Assembly: GCA_963920635.1 (NCBI GenBank)
Contig: OY987298.1
Span: 55,159,949 to 55,223,948, forward strand
Source of the DNA: Pseudeuparius sepicola
Taxonomy: Eukaryota; Arthropoda; Insecta; Coleoptera; Anthribidae
DNA length: 64,000 nt
Direction: 5' to 3'
Each line of letters starts with the position of its first letter. Positions within the stretch are counted from its first letter, which is position 1. Shown here in pieces: positions 27,901 through 39,900 of this stretch. Both the position numbers and the translations under genes were made by a program. The notes below the pieces were generated by a model that ran no database searches, was not told the origin of the DNA, and saw nothing but the letters and a program-made list of their open reading frames with translations.

Positions 27901-30900
27901 AAATGAATTAGCAGATGTGCGAAATATTATATCGCCTCGAATGGTTAGAAGACGTTTACATGAAGCAGGATTGAGCTACAGAAGACCGGCCAAAAAACCA
28001 TTGCTTACCAGAGAACACAAAGTTCAGGGATTGGATTTTGCAAGACCACATCAGAATTGGACCATCAATGATTGGAAACAAGTTCTGTTCTCCGACGAAA
28101 CTAGAATTAGCCTTAAAGCTCTAGATGGACGTAAGCGTGTCTGACGAAGGCGAGGAGAAAGATTTGCAGCACCTTTTGGTGGTGGCTCTAAAATGTTTTT
28201 GGAGGAATGTGCTTCGATGCTCATACGGAGTTGGTCCCTATACGTACGAGGTCTATGAATGCCCAATATTACTTAGACAATATATTATTGTCGAACATGT
28301 AATGTCTCTTGCTCCGTCTGTTGGACCTAATTTTTTATTCAACACTCGTCCACGTGTGGCTACACAGGTTATTGGCTACCTAAATGATGTTAATATCCCT
28401 TTATTACAGTGGCCACTTAACATGAATCCTATAGAGCATCTATATGGGACTATCTAAAAAAAATAGGTATTCGAAATCGTAGCTAATCACAACCAACTCA
28501 TAGAGGTCGCTATTGAAGAATGGGAGAATATTCCGCAAGCTTTTGTTGAACATTTGACATCAAGCATGCCTTGACGTATGAATGCAGTGATAAGAAGTAG
28601 AGGAGGGCCTACACGGTATTAGTGTTGACCCCAGATGCATTTATACATTTTTTTCTTTCTTTTAATTTGGAGTTCTGCTAGCTTATTTACGCATCTTCGG
28701 CAAAAACTCATTTTTAATGAAACTATAGTGTTAATAATGTGTTCATTAACATTTCAATCTAACTTAGTTTTAGTTTGTACGAAGCTAAGAGTTTAAAAAA
28801 TTTCAGAAATTTCATAATAATTACAAAGTAGGTAATGCCAAAAAACTAAATGTTTAATAGAGCAATCACCTTTGGTACGTTTATGTAGAATTAAAAAAGA
28901 AACAAAGATTTTGAGTAAAACTTTTTGAAATTTTAATAAAGCACATTTTTACCGATTTTGTTTTCAAAATGTCCATTTTGACAGATAGCGAAAGTCACGT
29001 GACCGCACGTTTGAGTGGGTCATTTTTCATCTTTTCTAAAGCAAAAGGTGACTCACCCTATGATGCGAACTTTTTGGACGGCACTGTTATACAAATCCCG
29101 AGGCAAATCCTCAAAGTTTATAGGAAAGCTAGGAACCCCATTACTCGAATTTTGCCATAACAGCTTTGAGCCTGTGCCCTCATAACGAAGTATTCCGCTA
29201 TAAAGCAATGAGATTGGCAACAGAGCGATTTGTATTACAGCCTCTAGCTGCTACACTACAAGGCTATTTAAATTGCAAATGAGAATTTAGATTAAAAGCA
29301 TTATAATGGCACCACGCTTGAACAGGCCTCAATGAACGTAGAATTTAAATATCCCCCCGGATTAACAATCAGATTTAAGAACAGAGGAAAAAGAGTAGGT
29401 ATAGTATTTCTAAAGCCACTTGAAATAGCATAAAAAAAATTCTAATTGGCGTCACAAAAAGAATATAGGACATAAGCGGCGTCACGCAGTTTTCAAAAAT
29501 ATATATTTTCTATATGCAACATAATATTTCACTTTTATGGTTTTTTAAGGTTGTCGTCAAACACAACGTAAAGGTTAATGTACCATATAATATTGGCACA
29601 AGGTCTCTAAAAAGCCATATCTATTATATTAACTATTTGCGCAAGTATATCCTAATTAGATCTGTGAAATTATGGCACGCCTATCCACCGCATTTCGCTG
29701 CACAAGTGGCCAGTCGTCGAACAGTGTAACCCATGCAAGTATTGGTGACATTATATTAGGCGACCATGCAGTCACTTGTTTTTACTACAACATCTATCGT
29801 CTCTGTCTCCTTCATATCTTTAGTACTAATACCAGGTGCGGTTTAATATGGTTAAAAAAGTGTTTTGTCTCGTATTTTATTGCCGAGGCGCCTGTTCTCG
29901 ACCTACCCTGGTAAAATATAAATAAACTCACTTGAAACACAGTGATATACGGGACGCGATCTATTTCATAGCATTTACCACGCTCTGCAACTGGTAAAAA
30001 TACCAGACTCATCAGCAGAAATCACCCGTATAAAATTCAAAGGTTTTTATGCGGTCGACATCGACCTACTCAAGAAGGCAGCCAATAAGAAAGCGAGCGT
30101 AGCGATTTGATTGGTCAGCGTTTCGGAAATCCACGGAGCAGGTGTCGACGTAAGCCAGTTAGGCCAGTATACCGGTGCCATGTACGCAAATAAGGATTGC
30201 GCTTTATTTTACGGATTTTGGTTTTGTGTATAGATATTTGTGCGGTGTTGTTTTGTGTGAAACAAAATTATTGGTTTGCTGTGGTTCGAATTATTTCAAA
30301 GTTTATTTTATTCTTTTTTAGAGCATTTAAATAAAAAATGTTTATAATATTACTTGTGTTACAAAGCAAACGCCGCCCAAGCGTTTTTATGCTATTCCAA
30401 GTGACTTCATTGTTATGCCATAACATACAAACTTTACGATTAATATTAAATTAAGTGTCGCGTCAGCATATGGTCAACATTTAAAGGAAGTTGTGCATTT
30501 ACTACCTTTTTGCCTATTTTCGGCTCTATTCCGCGAATAACAGTTCGAATATTGTCTTGTTAACTATAATTCAGAAAGCTTCAGTTGAAATTCAGATTAG
30601 TCAAATAATTCAGAAATATCAGTTGTAATTCAGAAAATTCAGATTTGCCAATTGAAATTCAGAGAGCATCAGATTTAATTCGGATTAGATAAATAAAATT
30701 CAGAAGAGATCAAAAATGTAATTCAGAATGCATCTGTTGAATTTAATATTAATCATGTGTATTTCAGAAACGATCATATAGGTACCATTCAGATTCGTCA
30801 ATTATATTTCGGAAAAGGTCAAATGTAATTGAAGCAGAGCAATATCTTCTGATTGAAATGGTAGTTAGGGCCAACATCATGATACAGCTAAAGTATATTT

Positions 30901-33900
30901 TGCCTTTAAAATTGAAGAAACTTTTGCACCACTATTAAACAATGTGCGGATTGTTACAAAAGCTCCTTTAATTTGTTTATGGAATTGAGCTTTAATGATT
31001 TAATTCTTAAATTTTCGTCCATTCGAATGCCAAAAGCGAATAGGAGTTGGCCGCCTGCCTTGAAGCAAAGAAAACCGCTACTCCAATGTATTATTACAGT
31101 TTCATCCAGTTATACCTAAATACAACTGAGTTCTACCTTATGAGGCTTCAAATTGTAAAAGGAACCAATAAAATTCGCCTCTTCCCTTCCAACTGTCACA
31201 CAAAGTCGCTAACAAAAAAACTGTAACTTTTCGTACACAGAGACACACTGTCTCGTCAATCGCAAACGACAATTAATTTCTTTTTTCTACTCCCATGCTA
31301 GTAACATACCTATTAAGTGACGGTTTAGGTTATAAGTAAGCCCATTGTTACGAACACTGACACGTAATGACTGATACGTAATGACTGACACGTAATTAAA
31401 AAATTACGTATCTGTTCTTAATTAAAACGCAATTATCACGGGTGCCTTGTTAGCGCGGCATCCGCGTCACCATAGCAACTAACCAACATACTAATTGTTG
31501 CCTGACAGATAATCAGAAGTATAGTTTATCTATTATAATAGTTTTTCTTTCGTCGAAGAAAAATTATAATACAAAACTCGAGTTGTAAAAGCTTATTACA
31601 TACTTACAGCACTTACATAATTATAGCACTCGCCGCTGCGCGGCTCGTGCGCAACTTTTCCACTGATACTTAATAAGCTGTTTACAACTCTCGCTATGTA
31701 ATATACCATTAACTTCTTATTACACGCACTACTTCTTGAAAATCAACTGACAGAAGTGACAGGCGACGCGGCGTAGTCGGACGGTTGGACCCGCAAGCCT
31801 TGATGCCAGTTTTCTTACCAACAGGACCGTTGTCGTTATAATATAGGAAGTGGCTATTTATACGTCCGACGTATATAAAAGTCGCTATACGTCTTGGTGG
31901 ATTGAGTAACGTGACACATAACCTTATTTCTACCGTCCGATGGATGATGAATCGGCTTGTTTACTAAGTCGATTGGATGATGTCCGAGATTGTTCAGACC
32001 TATCTTGTCTCATATTTTATATTGCGTATGCCCTCTTTTTTCGGCGATGGGCGCTGCGGTATGAAAAATGAAGGGGTAATTATTTCCAATGGTGTAACCC
32101 ACCCCCGATTTTCTTGAAATTTTGGCTAGGTACCCCCTATTTTCGCCCGACGTTCGGCGTTGTAACCAACCCCCGTTTTTCTTGAAATTTTGGCTACAAC
32201 TCGACATTTCTCGCCGTCGGCAGCGATGCGCGCTGCCTTACGAAAAAATAAGTGGTAATCATTTTCGTAAGGCAGCGCGCATCGCCACCGACTGCTACAA
32301 TATGGTGCGAATGCCCCCCTCCTAAAAAGGAGGGCATACGCTCCTTGTTGCAAAGATGCTTGAGAAAAATGCACTTCCGACGGCTTCCGACGTATCTTAT
32401 CTAAATAAATTTACTTCGCACGTGTACGGAATTAAATGTACGTCCAAAGAAGTCACGTGACTCAACTAGCCAATAAGAGCGCAAGACGTATACAGACTTT
32501 TATATACGTCGGACGTATAAATAGCCACTGCCTATAATATATCACAACAGACTATAGTAAAATCGGGCAACTCTTACGCCTGGAGTAAACAAGAGCACGT
32601 GGGTTGAAATATCTGCCGCACGGAGGTACGACCTTTATTTAATTTTAGTCTTACAATTGTGTACATCAAAATATTTCAGACAAGAATTATTGGCTTAATT
32701 AAAATGGTTCAAAACATCGATAAAATTATTTGTGGCAGTGTCTAAATAGCCGAAAACAACGAGATAAAACCGAATATCTACACTTTTGCGATTGAGCACG
32801 TCCCTGTTGCCGAGTCGGCTGAAATTTTGTAGCCTACCGACCAATCGCGGATCGTCATTGAACACGTGGTTTTATTTACATCAGGCGTACGGATTGCTCG
32901 ATTTTAGTATAGGTAATAAATTTCTGTAGGTAAGCCAGAAATTTCCGTAAGCAGCTTTACCGCTAGATAGCGTTCATGACTCCGAAACTAACCTAACGCC
33001 AACTACTAGCGAGTTCGCTATAATAATAAAAGAACATGTCTGAACTGAAGCCTGAGGCATGAGCTACAATAATGGCTAAATATAGACAGTAGTCAAACAA
33101 CAAAATCTTCGCGCACGTGTATCTACCCGGAACGGAAGGTATTAATTTGCATAATGTGTAAAAGCTAATCAGGAACTAAATAGGTATTGGCTTGAAAATG
33201 TGCAATTACTGGTTTTTCACATTTGAATTAATTACATCGATTTGAATGGTCTTCATGTTTTAGTTTTTAGTTTATGTTATAAAATCCAATAATCCGTTTA
33301 TTGGAAAAGCCTATAAAAAAGATGTAGGTATATTAAAAAATATAGTATGAAGTCATTCGACTCCACCATTTTATAAATTTTCTGTATATACGTTTCTTCG
33401 TATTTCTGAGACCATTCGGCCAACAAATTTTTAAATACTTAGGTATTTGCTTTGGCCGCATCCGCAGTGTTTCTTAAGCCATACAAACTTTTTTTTTCAC
33501 TATCATCTGAAATATTTTCCAATATTCGGGAATCATTTTTCGATAACCAAAAAATCAAAAATTGACAGAGTGTTTGTAATTAAAAAATGTTATTTTGATA
33601 AATAAAATTGTTTTCAACTTAAATTTGTGTACCTATTACTAAAAACTAATATAATATAAAAAATAAAAATACAGGGTGTTTCGAATTTTACTACAATGAT
33701 TTGAAGGGCGTATTTTTCAGGTGAAGAAAAGTATTTTTCCCAGATGCGCGAAAAAAATCGATTATTTTGGGACACTGATCTACTTTTTCATAAAAAGAAA
33801 GGCCCCGTAAACAGAATTTTCATGTCCTCTTTAGTTTTTGAAATACAAGGTGATTTTTAAACTTTGGCATTTTCAGGCACCCGCCCCCCCCCCCCCCCCC

Positions 33901-36900
33901 TGTATATATATATATCTTATACCTACGCTAACCTGTTGAAAGGGTAAAAATTGATCTTTATAGATTTTCAGGATTTTCAGTGGCGTACATGGAATTTTTC
34001 TAGGAGGTAAGAATTTCAAAATATAAATAATATAACCTCCCTGTACAGTTAGGTAATCATCCTAAAAATTCGCAAACCCTTGTTCCTTTAGGTGCTATAA
34101 TATTCATTTTTTGCCTCAAAAATTGCATAAACTTAATTTTTTCGCGCAACTTACTCTGGCTGTAACTTGGAGAGGCGCATTTTAGGGCACATCAAAAAAC
34201 AACCTTTCATTATAGCCGAGACTTAGGTACGTTAGAAAAACCGAGGCGCGCAGCGCCGAGGTCAGCGATATACAGATGCTGTAAAGAAACTTGTCCGGAG
34301 GTATATGTACCATGTGATCACGTATTTTTTCACCTCCTTTATTTTCTATATTTTGGAGGTTAGGAAAAAATAAGATAAATGTTGTAGAAGCCAAAGCAAG
34401 GTTTTCAGCGTTTATTTAGTTTTATACAGGGTGTTTAGAAAAGCGGCGCCCACCCAAACTTATGCTTTTTAAATAGAATACCCTGTATATTTTTAGATAT
34501 TTGAAATCTGCTCATTGGCACAATCAAGGTCATACATATTTCAACATATTACATGTAACATTATTGAAATTGTGACAATAAGCAGATTTAAAATATCTAA
34601 ATATCTTTTCTGTAGACCCTGTACACCTGTAGTTTGAATGTGACTTAAAGCTTTTACTTCATACTGGATGTCCTTGAAATAAGTGCCAAAATGTTAATCG
34701 CATATACAGGGTGATTCAGTTCCGGTGCTCAACATGGGGATTTCGGAAACCGTAACAGATACGAAGTCGGTCAAATGGAGGCAAACTTGCGCCTTTGGGT
34801 GTCTAACAATATGCCGTTGAGAAAGTTAAAATATTTTCATGAGTTGCTGAGATATTCAAGAAAAACCGAATTTTTGAAATTTCGATTTTATTTTTTTTCT
34901 GGCGCCATTTGCGATAATATTGAAAAATAAATTACACTTTTTTTATCGCAACTTTTTCTGGACTACGTCATAGTATTTTTAGATTTTCGGGGCGACGTTT
35001 CGTTTTTAAGAGAGAGGGATCATCTTCATTTTTTTAAATACGGACCTGGATTTTTTATTGCATATTTCGAAATGAATCGTTGTCCTGAGTACAACGATGT
35101 ATGACACATACATAGTTTTTTCGTTTTAGCTGCTAAAATGCACATTTAATAAGAAAAAAATTAATACGGTCCTGGACTATGCATTTTTCTCTCTTTTTTT
35201 TTCAAAGCTGTTCCAATTATAACAGGTGATCATTATTTTAATACCTATACTGGATTAATTATACTCCATGTTTGTCATATTTTGAAATTCTCTTTTATAC
35301 TTTAGGTAAATAACAGCAATAATTACTAACAATAGTGAGAGATACATATTACCTAAAGTATAAAAACGAATTTCAAAATATGACAAACATGGAGTATAAT
35401 TAATCCAGTAGGTATTAAAATAATGATCACCTGTCATAATTTGAATAGAAAATAAGAAAAAATTAATAGTCCAGGACCGTATTAATTTTTTTCATAGTAA
35501 ATGTGCATTTTGGCGCCCAAAACGAGAAAAAATATGTATGTGTCATACATCGTTGTACTCAGGACAACGATTTATTTCGAAATATGGAATAAAAAAGCCA
35601 GGTCCGTATTTAAAAAAATGAAGTTGATCCCTCTATCTCAAAAACGAAACGTCGCCCCGAAAATCTAAAAATACCACGACGTAGTCCAGAAAAAGTTGCA
35701 ATGAAAAAGTATAATTTATTTTTCAATATTAACGCAAATGGCGCCAGAAAAAATAAAATCTAATTTTCAAAAATTCGGTTTTTCTTAAATATCTCAGCAA
35801 CCCATGAAAATATTTCAACTTTCTCAACGGCATATTGTTGTGCGCCCACAGGCGCAAGTTTGCCTCCATTTGACCGACTTCGTATCTGTTACGGTTTCCG
35901 AGATCCCCATGTTGAGCACCGGAACTGAATCACCCTGTATATACCTACATTCCTACATAGTCATGTAAATTGTAAGAAGCAAAAACAAATTTCAAATATT
36001 CTTTTTCGAAAACCTCTTAATTCTCTAGAGAAAAATTCTTAAAATTTTACCGGCAACTGGAGCATAAGTCGAAATCGTTGGTTGACCTAGCTAATAACAT
36101 ACTTAATAATAAAAAAGCACATCGATTTGGGACGAATTAATAGGTTGTCAAATTATTATTTCAAAATAATAACATCTGTGGTAAACTTAGTGAGAACGGA
36201 TGAAAATTATTAAAACCGTGACACTTTTGGCCTAAAATAAATCTACTATATAAGGAATCAATCAATTACCGAAGCAATTAATTGAACATGGAGTATTATA
36301 ATGATAGCACACCCGAAGGTGCGGGACAAAGCCACTGGTCTTGATCGGCAAAGGCTCACGCCACAATTGACCAGCCATCTTCCGTCTCCACGGCGTCGGT
36401 TAACCAACCGAAAACATCGATAGAACAAAAAGAGTGATAGTCGACCATATACAGCATACTGTTTCGGGACGGGTGTGCTATTATTATAATACTCCAAGAT
36501 CAATGAATTGCTTCGGTAATTGATTGATTCCTTATACAGGGTGTCCCAGCGAAAACGTAACAGGCTCTGTAACGGCCAGGAAAATTTTTTCTTGGAAAAA
36601 CGCAAAAATAGGTCAATTTTGTTTGGCAGGGGGACATCTTTTGGCATAAAATTGATAGATCTATCTGCAACCCCCTGAGCAGGGGTTGAACCCCTTCAAA
36701 AAATTTAAATGGGAAGGGGGTCATGTCGCACACCTTTGGAAACGTCTCTCAATTCTCTATACACCTGCATCAGATTTTCGAAAATCGAACGACTTTTTAA
36801 AAAGATACAGCGTGAAAAATGCAAAACATTCATTTTCAATTATTGCCTGGTATTGTTATACAATAGAAGATCTGCGTCTCCGTATTATAAACGAATGTCG

Positions 36901-39900
36901 ACAAATCACCCCTGAAATGTTGCACAATGTTCGGCAGCGTTTTGAACAAAATCTTTATTATGGCATGGAAGTGAATGGGCAACATTTTGAGCATTTATTA
37001 CAATAAAGTTTCAATTTCCTCCCGTTTATCAAATTTTCGTCAAAGTAATGTTGCTGAACATGCTTTCTATAACTTACAGCCCCCGACCACCACTTTCGGC
37101 TTAATTGTTTAACAATACCATGCAATAATTGAAAATGAATGTTTTGCATTTTACTCGGTGTATCTTTTTGAAAAGTCGTTCGATTTTCGAAAATCTGATG
37201 CAGGTGTATAGAGAATTGAGAGACGTTTCCAAATGTGTGCGACATGAACCCCCTTCCCATTTAAATTTTTTGAAGGGGTTCAACGTTGCAGATAGATCTA
37301 TCAATTTTATGCCAAAAGATGTCCCCCTGCCAAACAAAATTGACCTATTTTTGCGTTTTTCCAAGAAAAAAATTTCCTGGCCGTTACAGAGCCTGTTACG
37401 TTTCCGCTGGGACACCCTGTATAGTAAATCTATCGTGTAGGCACGTTTGTCTACCACTTGATAGTCGGGTGAGCCATACTGATGAGGGATTACCGTCCCG
37501 AAACAGTACTGTATATGGTCGACTATCACTCTTTTTGTTCTAAAATAAATCAACGTTGTTGTTTTTTAACTATCACCTGTCATAGTTTCCGAAAGACCCC
37601 AGTTGTAAAAACTTGTTATACATTCTGCTGTAAAGCCACTCTCATTACGAGTGCTAATGCCAGAATAACTTGCAACACTTACAACACTGCGATTGGCCGT
37701 TGTCTGCCGCGATCGGGAAAATATCCGTTTTCTCGAAGTGCTTTCTACAACAGGAGCGAATGGGCCTACTTTGCCCGAGACGATTCGAGAATCGTTTTTC
37801 ATACTTCCTACGAACCTAAAATCCAGAAGACAGTCGCCATGGGTTTCTCCATAAGCTGGTTAAAATGTTGGCACTTATTTTAGGGGCACCCGGTGTAATG
37901 GTGTATATTAAAGTACCGAGGCGGAAAACCTTTCATTGCGGCCGAGGGATAGGTATGTTATTAGATCGACTGAGGCTCCTAGCGTATCCCGAGTCTGTAA
38001 TGAAATTTCCGCCGAGGTTTGTCATTGGCGCCGCTACTTGGAGGCAAGGGGGGCGGGCGCCTCCCCTGGATTTTCGGACGAAAATAAAGATTTGTAAGTG
38101 TTCATATTGAAAATCTAAACGCAGAATATACAACATTGATTCATTGATTATAAAGTGTAAAATCGTCATGTAATTACATTGACACATTTATTGAAATAGT
38201 CTGGAAATAAAGATTTTTCCGTGCGCGCGTGACAAATTCCCGTGTGAGGCGTAGCCAAACACGGGAAGTCATGCAAGCACGGAAAAATCTATTTCTGGAC
38301 GTGTAATGAACGATATTTTTTATTATACTTCTTTGAAAACGGAAACTTAAAACATTTTATCGGCATATTATAATAAGTTACTCTCAAATTATTTCAAAGG
38401 TGCTTTGTTGTAAATTAGTTATTGTCAGATAAGGTGAATAAAACGTCAAAAATATTACAGAAATGTATCTAAATGTTGAAACACTTACGAATTAAAATAC
38501 AAAATAGGTATATATGTTAAATATCGGAGAGCATATAGAGTTTCTTAAATTTAGTTTACTTTGCTGTATATTTCTATTTTAAAGCCATATATTCGGTATT
38601 TTTATTCAGCGCACGGAAAGTTTTTCCATATGCGCTGTTTCCGTGCGCTAGCCCGAAAAACCCCATCTTTCATTATTGCTAAAACAGATGAAAATAAGGT
38701 GTTTTCAAAGAAGTATAATAAAAAATAAATTCTTATTACTCTCAGGTGGCTACCTACTGATTCCACGAAACCTGGCCTGGCCGATACTTAAGACTATAGA
38801 CCGGGAGATAGTGACAGATTTTTGGACGTGATTTTACTCAGTATGCCTTGCAAAGGGCATTATGTGGCACATATTCTCACAATAATAAGGTATGAATCAG
38901 AGAGTCATCCTGGGTTCTTCATATGAAAAACTGAGTTTTCAATTATTCGAAAAATATTCGTTTTGATATGATTTTATACAGGCTGACATGTTTTTTATAA
39001 TGAAGTTCAAATAGAAAATTCCTCGGAAAACCATAGTCATACCGTTAGGGTGGGTCCAAAGGGCTATTATTGCCAACTGATCTTGTATTTTAATAATTAA
39101 TTTTTCCACGTTTCTGAACAGGCTGCCAATGAGAAGTATGCAAGTTCTTATTATGAAAATGCTGAAAAAAGGATGGCATACCTTTCGCGCATGTCCAAGT
39201 ACTGTTTAAATTGAATGTTATTTAATCATTATCTTTTCAGCCTTTTCATAATAAGAACTTGCATACTTCTCATTGGCCTGTTCAGAAACATGGGAAAATT
39301 AATTATTAAAATACAAGATCACAATTTTCTGTTTGAACTTCATTATAAAAAACATGTCAGCCTGTATAAAATCATATCAAAATGCATATTTTTCGAATAA
39401 TTGAAAACTCAGTTTTTCACATGAAGAACCCAGGATGACTCTCTGATTCATACCTTATTATTGTGAGAATATGCGCCACATAATGCCCTTTGCAAGGCAT
39501 ACTGAGTAAAATCACGTCCAAAAATCTGTCACTATCTCCCGGTCCACTAGGGCTGTAGATGGTAGGGTAGTTTGAAGCCTCTACGTTGAGAATAAAAAAA
39601 AGAAAAATGCATCATAATGTTATGATTTTGTAGTTTCCTATGCCTCATTTAAACTACTTGTCCTTTATATTTCTAAAAAATTTACGTCTTTTCCATACTC
39701 GCTTTAAAAAACAATATTTTTTTATGGGCTCACAACATGGAAACAACCAGGTAACACTGGTTCTATAAAAAAGGAGTACACACTTCTTGGCTTACAAATG
39801 ATTGTGGGCCCTTAGTTAACAAAGAAAAATTACCACAAGTTGGCAGTAATATCAAAGTCTAGAGAATACTATAAGTCAGCTCACTTCTTTGTTCTCTCGG

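Noticed and set aside
30570..30850. CRISPR-like array
   Set aside because: Short word with irregular spacing in eukaryotic DNA; no constant repeat length and no cas genes.
36258..37883. Several frames of 80-150 codons
   Set aside because: Mostly mirror images of one another across foldback arms; only the 36863-37006 transposase tail resembles a protein family.
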